Source: Sphingomonas phyllosphaerae 5.2 (GTDB lineage: Bacteria; Pseudomonadota; Alphaproteobacteria; Sphingomonadales; Sphingomonadaceae). Taken from it: DNA of 64,000 bases. Shown here in pieces: positions 9,510 to 17,838 of the stretch. Positions within the stretch are counted from its first letter, which is position 1, and every line of letters begins with the position of its first letter. The stretch lies in assembly GCF_000419605.1 (NCBI RefSeq), contig NZ_ATTI01000001.1:1584501-1648500 (forward strand), read 5' to 3'. Under the pieces are notes generated by a model, which worked only from the letters and a program-made list of their open reading frames with translations, was not told the DNA's origin and made no database searches. Made by a program: the position numbers and the translations under genes.

Positions 9510-9875
9510 ATGGGACTGTTGCGAACGTTTTGTCTGATTTCGGTTGTGGTGTCGTTGATCATCGGTGCGGTAGCCTATGTGGATGGCACGCCGATCGGTG
9601 CGCTTGTTCCACTGTGTTTCGGCGCAGTGGCATTGGTCGTCGTCCTGCCGTTGCCGGCATATGAGCGCGCCAGAAGGGGCAGAGTGATGGCCGCGTGCCT
9701 GTTCTATACCGCCGCTGCCGCGCTTTCCTTCATCATTGCGAATGTTCTGGATACGAGTACCGTCAATCTGTTGCTGTCGGTTCCGCCGTTGAGTGGCGCC
9801 GTCCTGTCGGCTTGGGCGCTGAAGACCCGACACCGCAGGAGAGTGGCCGGGTTCTCCAATTATTACGATGCCTAG
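9510..9875 (+). CDS. Hypothetical four-helix membrane protein
   Basis: A 121-aa protein made almost wholly of hydrophobic helices (about 5-25, 32-48, 58-80 and 85-103) with a basic C-terminus (KTRHRRRVAG). I do not recognise a family. The ATG at 9510 has AAGGAAG six bases upstream; a GTG at 9483 in the same frame is less likely. It lies alone between a regulator gene and a convergent gene pair. Confidence 0.6.
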   Translation: MGLLRTFCLISVVVSLIIGAVAYVDGTPIGALVPLCFGAVALVVVLPLPAYERARRGRVMAACLFYTAAAALSFIIANVLDTSTVNLLLSVPPLSGAVLSAWALKTRHRRRVAGFSNYYDA

Positions 9876-9899
9876 GAAGCTTGCTATCGATCCCCGGCG

Positions 9900-10610
9900 C
9901 TACCATTGACGGCGAAGCGCGCGCAACGCAGCGACGCTTTCCCGGCGCGCCCGTGCCAGGCGATCATCTTCGCCAGCGATTATCGGGGCCGGAGATACGT
10001 CGGGCACTTCGAGGGCAGCCGGTCTCACCCGCGGGAGCGCAAGTGGCACAGCATTTTGGGCCAGATTCGTGGCCTGCACGGCTTCCGGCTTCCGGGCGTT
10101 CTGCAGCGCGACCGGATCGATGACCTCGCCGTCCGTCGCCGCAGAAGCAAGTGAGGTGCCGGCTCGCCATGTATCCGGTCGTGACCGCAACCTGAGCGAC
10201 GCTCGCTTGCTGCCATTCCTTGCACCGACACTGCGCCGGGACGAGGGTGCGGCGATGGCTGATGCCTTGTCAGGTTCAGCATCAACGTTGGCCGCCGGAA
10301 CGCGATCGGCGAGCGCGTCCCTGCTTGCCAAAACCGGCGATAGCGCAGTAGCCGGCGGCGTTTTTTCGATTGCTCGTTCTGTCTGGGAAGGGAGCAGCAG
10401 GAAGGCGGTGGTGCCCAGCATGGCAAGAACGAAGGCCGCACCGATCGTGACGGATGCCTGGGGTGAGCGCAGAACTTTGGTGAACGCAGAACGGCGTCGA
10501 TCGAGCCGGCTCTCGATCAGGGGTGGCTGCGCATCGTCGCGCAGGCCGAGGATGATCGCGAAATCTGCGTTCAACTGCTCGTCGTCGAAGGCGCGTGGAG
10601 GGTTCATCAT
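9900..10610 (-). CDS. Hypothetical single-pass membrane protein coupled to a phosphatase
   Basis: A 236-aa protein not recognised as a known family. There is an acidic cytoplasmic N-terminus with NADFAIILGLRDD, one transmembrane helix at about 56-75 (ASVTIGAAFVLAMLGTTAFL) and a long low-complexity basic and proline-containing region. The topology recalls anti-sigma-factor or NepR-like membrane regulators, but no defining domain is present. Its ATG (10610) overlaps the phosphatase stop as ATGA, so the two are co-translated and probably work together. Confidence 0.65.
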   Translation of the reverse strand: MMNPPRAFDDEQLNADFAIILGLRDDAQPPLIESRLDRRRSAFTKVLRSPQASVTIGAAFVLAMLGTTAFLLLPSQTERAIEKTPPATALSPVLASRDALADRVPAANVDAEPDKASAIAAPSSRRSVGARNGSKRASLRLRSRPDTWRAGTSLASAATDGEVIDPVALQNARKPEAVQATNLAQNAVPLALPRVRPAALEVPDVSPAPIIAGEDDRLARARRESVAALRALRRQW

Positions 10611-11410
10611 TGTCTGCCCGTAGGGTGATGGTCCCGCGTCGCGACACCTGATCGCGGCTGTGGTGCGAGGGCGTGGTCGCCTCCGCACGTGTCCACGAAC
10701 CAGAAATCGTCGCGCTCGATGCCGATCGCGGTGAGTCGGTCGGTGCGGAACGCACCGGTATCGATGCCGATACGGTTCGATCGCACGTCCGGGCCGCCTT
10801 CGATGATCGTGTGCCCGTGCACGACCGTCAGGCCATGATCCAGCTCCGATTCAAGGAAGTCGTCGGTGATCCACAACATGTCGCTGGGATCTTGTTGCCT
10901 GAGCGGTATCGCGGGCCTGATACCGGCGTGCACGAACACGAAGCTGTCGTGCTGATAGTAGAGCGGCAGCTGGTCGAGCCATGCCAGCGCCTCCGGGCCG
11001 ACCACCTTGGCGGCGTTGCGCAGGTCGAGCTTGGTGGCGTCGGCGGTGAGCAAAGCCGAATCGACACCCCAGCCGAGCAGCGTTTCACGACCGCCAAATT
11101 CGAGCCACGCCCGGTAGGCCTTCAGGTCGCCGCGCAGCGCCTGCACCATCATTTCCTCGTGGTTCCCCTTCAACACCACAAAGCGGTCGCTGGCGGCAGT
11201 CAGCTTCATGCATCCTTGCACCATGCTGGCGCCGTCGCCGCCGCGATCGATGATGTCACCCAGCAGAATGATCTTCGTCGCGCGCGGCGGCCGGCTAGCC
11301 TGATCACGCCTAATGCAGGAGATGACCATGGTGAACAGATCCATGCGGCCGTGGACGTCACCGATTGCGTAGATCCGCTCGATCGCTTCATCCGTGCCGT
11401 CGCGTTCCAT
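10607..11410 (-). CDS. Calcineurin-like metallophosphoesterase (serine/threonine phosphatase type)
   Basis: A 267-aa protein with the full metallophosphatase signature: GDVHGR at 17-22, GDIIDRGG at 51-58 and GNHEE at 82-86, then a later VHAGI and a VHGHT motif supplying the remaining metal ligands. It is of the length and type of PrpA/ApaH-like protein phosphatases acting on phosphoproteins or dinucleotide polyphosphates. It overlaps by 4 nt with a small membrane protein gene, so dephosphorylation may be linked to a membrane process. The substrate is an open question. Confidence 0.85.
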   Translation of the reverse strand: MERDGTDEAIERIYAIGDVHGRMDLFTMVISCIRRDQASRPPRATKIILLGDIIDRGGDGASMVQGCMKLTAASDRFVVLKGNHEEMMVQALRGDLKAYRAWLEFGGRETLLGWGVDSALLTADATKLDLRNAAKVVGPEALAWLDQLPLYYQHDSFVFVHAGIRPAIPLRQQDPSDMLWITDDFLESELDHGLTVVHGHTIIEGGPDVRSNRIGIDTGAFRTDRLTAIGIERDDFWFVDTCGGDHALAPQPRSGVATRDHHPTGRQ

Positions 11411-11445
11411 ATCGGTCAGACGCTCTCATCCTTATCCAGCAGGCG

Positions 11446-12381
11446 TTACATGCCGCCGCGCGGCCCCAGACCGACCGAAAGTGCCGCCCCGGCCGATAGC
11501 GCAGCGGCCCCGCGCGACAGGCCCGTGGTGACAAAGCCCGTCAGGCGCATTTGCGTTCCCGCGATCCTTTGCGAGGCACCCGCGAACAATTCGTGAGCCG
11601 CCGATACCTGTCGGGTCGCGGCGCTCGAATAATGGTACGACGCTACGAGGAAGGCTTCGTGTCCGAGCGAGAACGATGCTCCCGTCGAGGCCGCGGGTCC
11701 GTCGCGCAGCGCGAAGGCGTTCGTATCGCCCAGGAACCGGTACGTGAACGAGGCGAAGGGCGTGACCGACCCGAGAGGCACGGACACGTCGGCGCCCACC
11801 GCGTAATCGTTCGCACCGCTGGAAAGGCCGCTGCTGGCGCTCGCCGTATTGATCTTGGCGCGTCCCGATAGCTCGACCTCGACCGGCGAGCCCGCCGGCG
11901 CGATCGTATAGGCAGCCCCGAGCGTCAGGTCGCCAAACCCCTCAACCGTCCTCTTCGCGGCCGAGGTATTTGGCGCGATAAGCACCGGGGTGGCATCGAT
12001 GCCGGTGAACACCGTCGACCGGCTGCGAATCTGCATCCACGGCAACGAGGCGGAGAGCGTCAGGTTGTCGACGTGAACGCGGGCGCTGAGCGCGGAACTC
12101 CAGATCGTTGTGGTGGAGTTGGTGCCGAACTTGCCCGCCGCGTACAAAGTGCCGAGCGACAGGTCGACGTTCGTGCCGTCGCCGCCAAGTCGCTCCATGG
12201 CCTGCGGCACGCTGCTCGCCGATACGGTCGCCGTGGCACTGGACGGAGAAATCGCGCTACCGGCGTCGAGGCTGACCTTCTGCCACGCAGGGCGATCATT
12301 GGACGGTCGGTCCTGCGCGAACGCCGGAACGGCAATGACCGCCGCTAGCGAGGCCGCCCCATGCAACACGTTGATCTTCAT
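11446..12381 (-). CDS. Secreted outer-membrane beta-barrel-like protein
   Basis: A 311-aa protein with a clear Sec signal peptide (MKINVLHGAASLAAVIAVPAFA, cleavage after AFA). The rest alternates polar and hydrophobic residues in short strands (for example VEVELSGRAKINTA, FASFTYRFLGD, AFLVASYHYSS) as in transporter-like outer-membrane barrels. The ATG at 12381 has AGGAGA six bases upstream. It resembles uncharacterised sphingomonad outer-membrane proteins; the substrate is unknown. It is transcribed toward the phosphatase gene 36 bp away and could be co-transcribed with it. Confidence 0.65.
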   Translation of the reverse strand: MKINVLHGAASLAAVIAVPAFAQDRPSNDRPAWQKVSLDAGSAISPSSATATVSASSVPQAMERLGGDGTNVDLSLGTLYAAGKFGTNSTTTIWSSALSARVHVDNLTLSASLPWMQIRSRSTVFTGIDATPVLIAPNTSAAKRTVEGFGDLTLGAAYTIAPAGSPVEVELSGRAKINTASASSGLSSGANDYAVGADVSVPLGSVTPFASFTYRFLGDTNAFALRDGPAASTGASFSLGHEAFLVASYHYSSAATRQVSAAHELFAGASQRIAGTQMRLTGFVTTGLSRGAAALSAGAALSVGLGPRGGM

Positions 12382-12707
12382 GCCATCTCCTCGTCGCGGT
12401 GTTAGCGCCACAATCGCGATCGCATGGCTGCTTCCGCTTCATCGTGACGTCGAGAGCGCGCCGGGCGCGTCTGCATGGAAGTGGGACTCGTTGGACCTGC
12501 CGAAGTTCCAGGCCGATCATTGCCCCGCCGACGGACTGGAACGGCTTCCGCCCGATTCATCCAAGCCGCTGCGCCCCGATATCGTGGGAACTTCGGAATC
12601 CGCCCTCGCTTTTGAGAGAACGGAAGTTAGGCGAGGGCGGGCGTGGGCCGTGCCGTTCCACTCGCGAGGAGTGCGTACCGACCGTCTGGCGAACGAATGT
12701 TGAATGC
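12382..12707. other. Intergenic stretch between the barrel protein and the methyltransferase gene
   Basis: About 326 bp without a believable gene. It should hold the promoter of the 11446-12381 gene; the only structure I see is the inverted repeat at 12600-12640. Confidence 0.5.
12600..12640. repeat. Perfect 10-bp inverted repeat
   Basis: CCGCCCTCGC (12600-12609) and GCGAGGGCGG (12631-12640) are perfect inverse complements with a 21-nt loop. It lies 68 bp past the stop of the methyltransferase gene; no T-run follows on the minus strand, so it is a weak terminator or a protein site. Confidence 0.4.
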
Positions 12708-13514
12708 TTATGCCCTTGTCGTGGCGAGATGGTGCAGCACGATACCCGATGTCGTCGCGACGTTAAGCGAGTCGAAGGCCGCCGCCATGGCGATCCGCAG
12801 GCTGAGTGTCCGTCGGAGAAGGTCAGGGGCAAGGCCGGGGCCCTCCGCGCCCAGCAGCATCGCATTGCGTCGTGTCGGACGCCAGTTCGCCAACAGCGTC
12901 GTACCCGCAGGACTGAGCGCGACCGGCGCGAACGCGTGGCGCTCCAGCAAGGCGAGCACATCCTCGCCGCGGCTCAGCCGGGCAGTGGGAACCAGCAGCG
13001 AGGCGCCGACCGACACGCGGATCGCCTTCCGGTATAGCGGATCGCAGCAGTCCGCGTCGAGCAGCACGGCCGCCATCCCGAATGCAGCGGCATTGCGGAA
13101 GATGCCTCCCATGTTGTCGTGGTTGGCGATGCCGGACAGCACTAAGACGTCGCCATCGCCTTGCACGTTGGAAAGAAGCACGTCCGCGTTCGGCACGTCC
13201 AACCGTGATCCGACCGCCAGAATACCGCGATGCATTGCAAACCCGGCGATCGTATCGAGCACCTCTTGTGCAGCCACGAAGACGGGCACGTCCTCCGGCA
13301 GCATCATCAGGAGCGATTGAAGCCCATCCAGGCGCTTCGCGGCGATCAGCATTGAAAGCGGGCGGTGCAGCGAACTGCCGACCATTTTCTCGACGACCAC
13401 CTTGCCTTCGGCGATGAACAGCCCAGCCCGCCCGACGAGATCGCGCTCGCGGATGTCGCGATAGCGCTCGATCCTGGGGTCGTCCGGATCGTGTATCTCG
13501 ATGAGCATCGGCAT
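12708..13514 (-). CDS. TrmH/SpoU-family RNA methyltransferase
   Basis: A 268-aa SPOUT methyltransferase using S-adenosylmethionine to 2'-O-methylate rRNA or tRNA. An N-terminal substrate-binding domain (about 1-100, with FIAEGKVVVEKM) precedes the knotted catalytic domain. That domain carries IANHDNMGGIFRNAAAFG (motif 1, Asn and Arg), the LLGAEGPGLA loop (motif 2) and SLNVATTSGIVL (motif 3) that form the cofactor knot. All three motifs are intact. The RNA target cannot be assigned. The gene stands alone. Confidence 0.9.
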   Translation of the reverse strand: MPMLIEIHDPDDPRIERYRDIRERDLVGRAGLFIAEGKVVVEKMVGSSLHRPLSMLIAAKRLDGLQSLLMMLPEDVPVFVAAQEVLDTIAGFAMHRGILAVGSRLDVPNADVLLSNVQGDGDVLVLSGIANHDNMGGIFRNAAAFGMAAVLLDADCCDPLYRKAIRVSVGASLLVPTARLSRGEDVLALLERHAFAPVALSPAGTTLLANWRPTRRNAMLLGAEGPGLAPDLLRRTLSLRIAMAAAFDSLNVATTSGIVLHHLATTRA

Positions 13515-13630
13515 AATATCGTGGCTCAGGCGAAGGAGAGAGGGGCGCGCCGTGCCTCGTGGAGGGTGACATCTCGCATCACCCGCGGTCCGATCGACAG
13601 CATGCTATCCTCGAACCGGGATCGACGGGT

Positions 13631-14227
13631 TTATTGCTGCGGCGGCGCTTCCTTCTGTGGCGCAGGTGCTGCGCCTTGCGCACGGTTCATGTTTTCGACC
13701 TCGGCACTGGTCTTGAAGTCGAGCAGTTCCACCTGGAAGACGAGATCGGAGTTGGCTGGGATGGGTCCCGATGCCTGCGCCCCATATCCCATCGCGGCGG
13801 GGATGCAGAAACGTGCGACGCCGGAGCGCGCCATCGTCTGCAATCCCTGCGAAAAGCCCGGAATGACGCCGTCGACCGGCAAAGGCGATCGCATGCCCTG
13901 ATCGAATACCGCCCCCGTCGCCGCGAGATAGCCGATGTAGTTCACCAGCACGACATCGCCGGTGCCCGGCTTGGCACCGGTGCCGGCCCTCAGCATCGTC
14001 GATCCCAAGCCGGACGGCGCCGTTGTGGAACACAGACGCTGGCCGACGGGCACAACCGGGTTCAGCGGCAATGCGATGATCGTATTGTCCGTCTTGACGG
14101 GGGCGGGCGCGACGACACGCGGCTTCTGCCGCCGGGGCGGCGCCGCATCGGCCGGCAGAGGCGCGGCGAGCATCGGCACGATCGCGGCGAGGAAGAGGCG
14201 GGATGAGCGGTGCGAAAGGATAGGCAT
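13631..14227 (-). CDS. FKBP-type peptidyl-prolyl cis-trans isomerase, secreted
   Basis: A 198-aa protein with a signal peptide (residues 1-29, FLAAIVPMLAAPLPADA) and a C-terminal FKBP domain (about 75-175) carrying VVLVNYIGYL, FDQG, VIPGFSQGLQTM and a FCIPAAMGYG motif. It speeds proline isomerisation during protein folding in the periplasm. The C-terminal tail ends with a glutamine- and proline-rich stretch. The ATG at 14227 gives the proper signal peptide; the longer form starting at 14281 does not. Confidence 0.9.
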   Translation of the reverse strand: MPILSHRSSRLFLAAIVPMLAAPLPADAAPPRRQKPRVVAPAPVKTDNTIIALPLNPVVPVGQRLCSTTAPSGLGSTMLRAGTGAKPGTGDVVLVNYIGYLAATGAVFDQGMRSPLPVDGVIPGFSQGLQTMARSGVARFCIPAAMGYGAQASGPIPANSDLVFQVELLDFKTSAEVENMNRAQGAAPAPQKEAPPQQ

Positions 14228-14334
14228 GGCCGGGCTATATGAAAGCCTTGCGGCCCGCGCCACTTCGATTGACGCCACCACGCGCTGTGAAATGCGAAGA
14301 TCGCCGGCGTGGCGGCTGGCCGGGTCGGCGCAAC

Positions 14335-15018
14335 CTATGTGGATTTATGGCTTAACGTATGCATATGGAGAATATCATCGGTACTAAAATTGTCCACACG
14401 ATCGCCGGAGTGGGTGACGCAGATGACGGTCTTTGTTGTAGACAGTTGATACAATATCATTTGTAGCATCAGAATGTTGGCTGGATCGAGACCTGAGGAC
14501 GGCTCGTCGAGCAGCAGGATTGGCGTATCCTTCAGAATGGCCCGCGTCAGGCCGATCCGCTGGCGCTCTCCGCCGGACAGCGCCGTGCCGCCTTCCCCGA
14601 CCATCGTGTCGTAACCGGCCGGTAAGGCGGCAATGAAATCATGCGTGCCCGATGCGCGTGCCGCCTGCTGAACATCTGCGAACGTGGCGTCGCGGCGGCC
14701 CAGTGCGATATTGTCCGTAATCGTGCCGGCGAAGAGGTGCACGTCCTGAAAAACGAAGCTGACGAGAGCGTCAAGATCGTCCTCGCGCAGGTCACGAACA
14801 TCGACACCGCCGATCTCGATCCGCCCGGCGTCCACGTCCCGAAAGCGTGCCATCAGCGCCAGCATGGTGCTCTTGCCGCAACCGGACGGCCCGACGATCC
14901 GCACATATTGTCGTTCCGCGATGGTGAAGGACACATTGCGCAGCACCGGGTGCGCCGGATCGTAGGCGAAGCTCACGTCCACGAAGCGGATGTCGAAACC
15001 GTCGCCAAGATGTGGACT
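14335..15018 (-). pseudogene. Orphan ABC-transporter ATPase fragment, truncated and 3'-degenerate
   Basis: About 215-225 residues of an ABC exporter nucleotide-binding domain. Walker A GPSGCGKST, a Q-loop (FVFQDVHLF), the ABC signature LSGGERQRIGL and Walker B ILLLDEPSSGLD are all present. No transmembrane domain precedes it: the frame opens only after a stop at about 15018, without a start codon or ribosome site near the first NBD residues. The end (THSGDRVDNFSTDDILHM) replaces the usual AHRLSTI/D-loop region and is AT-rich compared with its surroundings. It is probably a remnant of a fused TMD-NBD exporter left by rearrangement near the IS element. Confidence 0.65.
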
Positions 15019-15142
15019 TCAGAGCCAAATCGGTTCATCGTCCACCCGATCCACCAGATGCCGGGACTAAACACCTCGTGGGCGAGGACCGCGACAAGCG
15101 GACCTTCGTTCAGCCAATAGAGCGGCATAAGAACGCTGCTGG

Positions 15143-15155
15143 TGACGTGCTCCCC
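15143..15155. repeat. Left terminal inverted repeat of the IS3-family element
   Basis: TGACGTGCTCCCC, matched perfectly by the inverse copy at 16327-16339. CTGG is immediately outside at 15139-15142. Confidence 0.88.
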
Positions 15156-15159
15156 GTTT

Positions 15160-16025
15160 TCAGGCCGCTGATAACTTAGCTTCGGTGTCCATATGCCCCT
15201 GGCGGGGGCGTTTCGTAAACTCGGCGGGTGCCATTCCGCCAAGACTGCTGTGCGGACGCACGGTGTTGTAGTCCGTCCGCCATGCCTCGATGATCCGTCT
15301 CGCCGCAGCCAGCGAGGGGAACAGGTGTTCGTTCAGACACTCGTCGCGCAAGCGACCATTGAACGATTCCACAAAGCCATTCTGCTGCGGCTTCCCCGGG
15401 GCGATGTAGTGCCACTCGACCCCGGTGTCCTGACACCAGGCGAGGACGGGATGACTGGTCAACTCGGTGCCGTTGTCGCTGACCACCACGCACGGCAGCC
15501 CGCGACGCTCGGCGATGGCGCTCAACTTGCGAACAACCCGCCGACCCGACAGCGAGGTATCGACGATGCATCTCAGGCATTCCCGGCTGTAGTCGTCGAT
15601 GACGTTGAGCATACGGAACCGCCGGCCGCAGGCCAACGAGTCTGACACGAAGTCGAGAGACCAGCGCTGATTGGGTTCCTGCGGGATCGCCATCGGCGCC
15701 CGCTTTCCCAGCGCGCGCTTGCGGCCACCACGCTTGCCCACCGTCAGTCGCTCCTCGCGATACAGCCGATACACCTTCTTCAGGTTCATGCCTTTCCCCT
15801 CGCGCCTGAGCAGGATCGCCAGCCGCCGTTAGCCGAACCGGCGGCGCTCGTTGGCGATCTCACGCATCGGCTCACGGACAGCATCGTCCTTCCCGCGAAG
15901 CGGCTCATATTGCCATGCCGACCGGTTGACCCCGATCAGCCTGCAGACGCGACGCTCGGAGAAGCCGTGGTCGGCCATCAGCTTCTCCACCGCAGCGTAG
16001 CGATCTCCAGACCGGGTCAGTTTTT
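15160..16025 (-). pseudogene. IS3-family transposase OrfB with an in-frame stop
   Basis: The OrfB frame is entered by -1 frameshifting at the OrfA end (KKLTRSGDRYAAVEKLM). It runs to NERRRFG and then meets TAA (minus-strand codon at 15829-15831), where relatives have the Tyr codon of FGYRRL; a TAC to TAA change explains it. After the stop, the frame continues with the whole rve integrase domain, including the DDE residues in [16 protein letters not shown] and [15 protein letters not shown] Met at 15789 could restart the catalytic part, but a full OrfAB fusion cannot form without readthrough. Confidence 0.85.
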
Positions 16026-16280
16026 TCCCAGCAAATCCTTCAGCGCCGACACGTCCAGCATCGGCTCCGCCAGCAGCTTCTTCAGCCGGCGGTTCTCGTC
16101 CTCGAGCGCCCGCAACCGCGCCGCTTCCGACACGGTCATCCCGCCGTACTTCGCCTTCCAGTTGTAGAACGTCGCGTCACTGATCCCGTGCTTCCGGCAC
16201 AACTCGGCAGTCTTCACGCCGGCCTCATGCTCGCGCAGCACGCCGATGATCTGATCCTCGGTAAATCGGCCTCGCCGCAT
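16017..16280 (-). CDS. IS3-family transposase OrfA
   Basis: An 87-aa DNA-binding subunit of the IS transposase. It has a helix-turn-helix (FTEDQIIGVLREHEAG, then CRKHGISDATFYNWKAKYGG) followed by a leucine-zipper-like coiled coil (LRALEDENRRLKKLLAE). Its end, GGA AAA AAC TGA, contains the -1 slippery heptamer that feeds ribosomes into OrfB. It is intact and begins at the ATG at 16280; a GTG lies one codon upstream. Confidence 0.92.
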   Translation of the reverse strand: MRRGRFTEDQIIGVLREHEAGVKTAELCRKHGISDATFYNWKAKYGGMTVSEAARLRALEDENRRLKKLLAEPMLDVSALKDLLGKN

Positions 16281-16326
16281 CACTCGTCTCCATCTGACGA
16301 GCTAACTTACCAATGGCATGAATTCT

Positions 16327-16339
16327 GGGGAGCACGTCA
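16327..16339. repeat. Right terminal inverted repeat of the IS3-family element
   Basis: GGGGAGCACGTCA, the inverse complement of 15143-15155. CTGG is immediately outside at 16340-16343. Confidence 0.88.
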
Positions 16340-16343
16340 CTGG

Positions 16344-16652
16344 ATGGCCGCTGACGTTGTCAGGCGGCCGCCAAAGAGAGCGGACGTGCGTCCACGCGTT
16401 CGAGGTGCCAACATTTTTTCACCGATGGTGGTAACCTCCGTGCGTTTGGGGAAATGCACTCGAATATGCTCAAATTTCTTAAGCATGCACAGCTAACCTG
16501 ACCCGAGCCGCTGTTTGAGCGCAGACGAGGGCTCAGCTTCTTGAACGGAACCGTGTCTAGGTTTCATCCGGGATAATCTTGCCAGAAATTGTTCTGGCGC
16601 TTCGCGCCGCTACATCGTGTACTGCGCAGCGCTGTGGCCTAGGGTTTTTCAG
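16344..16652. other. Spacer between the IS element and the xylanase gene
   Basis: About 310 bp with no believable gene. Several AT-rich patches (ACATTTTTTCACC, CTCAAATTTCTTAAGC) may contain the xylanase promoter. No copy of the XylR-like operator is seen here. Confidence 0.45.
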
Positions 16653-17789
16653 ATGATTCACGAAATTACAAGGCGGGAAAGCCTGGCGGGCGCACTGGCC
16701 GTCCCGATCGCGCCTTATGCGACCGTCTCGTCGGACGAGGCGGGGCTTGATGCTGCGGGGCGACGTAGCGGTTTGCGTTTCGGGTCGGCGTTGTCGGCGT
16801 GGGCGCATGGTGCTTCAATGGACAATCCGGCTTATGCCGCGCTGCTGCAGGTCGATTGCGGGCTGCTCGTTGCCGAAAACGAGATGAAGTGGCAGCATCT
16901 TAGGCCTGCGCCGGGGCAGTTCGACTTTGCCGCGTTCGATCGCATCATGGCATGGGCGGCACAGCATCGCATGGCGGTGCGTGGCCATAATCTGCTTTGG
17001 CAGCGCCGCAAATGGATGCCGACATGGCTGGAAAGATACGACTTCGGTGCGCGTCCGGCAAAGTCTGCGGGCGAAATCCTCGTCAATCATATCACCACGG
17101 TCACGCGGCGTTACGGCAAGCGGATCGCCAGTTACGACGTGGTGAACGAAGCGGTAACGCCCGAAACGGGAGCGCTTGAGGAAACTGCGCTGAGCCACGC
17201 GCTTGGAGGCACGGAAGCGACGCTCGACCTCGCCTTTCGGACCGCGCACGAACAGGCGCCGCACGCCGAACTCGTCTATAACGATTACATGAGTTGGGAA
17301 CCGGGCAACGCGGCGCATCGAGCCGGGGTGCTACGGCTGCTGGAAGGATTTCGGCGCCGCGGGGTGCCGGTTCATGGGCTGGGCGTTCAATCGCATATCG
17401 TGACCGCCGGGCTCGATACGGGCGGCAGCGCCCGTTCTTATGAGCGCGATTGGCGGCACTTCCTCGATGCTGTGACCGGCATGGGATATCGGCTGCTCAT
17501 CACCGAGCTGGACGTGCGCGACAACGGTTTGCCGGCCGACATCGTCGTACGTGATCGCGGCGTGGCGGAGTATGCGCGGCGCTATCTCGACGTCATGTTG
17601 TCCTATCCTCAGCTTCGGGACGTGGTCGCCTGGGGATTGTGTGATCGTTTCAGCTGGATCGGCCCGGTCGAGCGGCGTGCCGACAAAGCTGCGCGTCGTC
17701 CGTGCCCCTATGACGCCGACTATCGGGCCAAGCCGCTACGCGCGGCGATCGCGCAGGCGCTGGCGGCAGCGCCGCCGCGGCCGGCATAA
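16653..17789 (+). CDS. GH10 endo-1,4-beta-xylanase
   Basis: A 378-aa retaining endoxylanase that cuts the xylan backbone. The N-terminus has a Tat-like TRRESLAGALA signal, suggesting export. The family's substrate-cleft motifs are clear: ENEMKW at 75-80, RGHNLLW at 110-116, the acid/base Glu166 in DVVNEA, and the nucleophile Glu285 in ITELDV, with QSHI at 246-249. The start ATG at 16653 was chosen because the Tat-like motif follows; a frame-consistent upstream start (16617) adds non-signal residues. It converges with the TonB receptor gene and shares a two-way terminator. Xylan breakdown fits the XylR-like operator 4 kb away. Confidence 0.92.
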   Translation: MIHEITRRESLAGALAVPIAPYATVSSDEAGLDAAGRRSGLRFGSALSAWAHGASMDNPAYAALLQVDCGLLVAENEMKWQHLRPAPGQFDFAAFDRIMAWAAQHRMAVRGHNLLWQRRKWMPTWLERYDFGARPAKSAGEILVNHITTVTRRYGKRIASYDVVNEAVTPETGALEETALSHALGGTEATLDLAFRTAHEQAPHAELVYNDYMSWEPGNAAHRAGVLRLLEGFRRRGVPVHGLGVQSHIVTAGLDTGGSARSYERDWRHFLDAVTGMGYRLLITELDVRDNGLPADIVVRDRGVAEYARRYLDVMLSYPQLRDVVAWGLCDRFSWIGPVERRADKAARRPCPYDADYRAKPLRAAIAQALAAAPPRPA

Positions 17790-17821
17790 AAAAGGGAGGC
17801 AGCGCCGCGACGCTACCTCCC
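17788..17821. terminator. Bidirectional intrinsic terminator between xylanase and receptor genes
   Basis: The stem GGGAGGCAGCG / CGCTACCTCCC (one G-T wobble, 6-nt loop, 17794-17821) is preceded by AAAAAA at 17788-17793. That becomes a T-tract in the minus direction, so it terminates the receptor transcript and probably also serves the xylanase. Confidence 0.75.
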
Positions 17822-17838
17822 CCCCCCGGAGCGCTGGA

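Larger units (their letters stand above)
15143..16339 (-). mobile_element. IS3-family insertion sequence (IS407-like), complete, with 4-bp target duplication
   Basis: A 1197-bp element bounded by 13-bp perfect terminal inverted repeats TGACGTGCTCCCC (15143-15155 and, inverted, 16327-16339). It is flanked by the direct repeat CTGG (15139-15142 and 16340-16343). A 4-bp duplication and the OrfA/OrfB layout point to the IS407 subgroup. OrfA and OrfB are on the minus strand with the slippery heptamer A AAA AAC (16026-16020) for -1 frameshifting. OrfB has a nonsense codon, so this copy cannot make its own full transposase, though it looks recent because ends and duplication are perfect. Confidence 0.9.

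Noticed and set aside
17761..17830. C-rich tract after the xylanase gene as a possible G-quadruplex or CRISPR edge
   Set aside because: It is explained by the hairpin terminator; no repeats recur.
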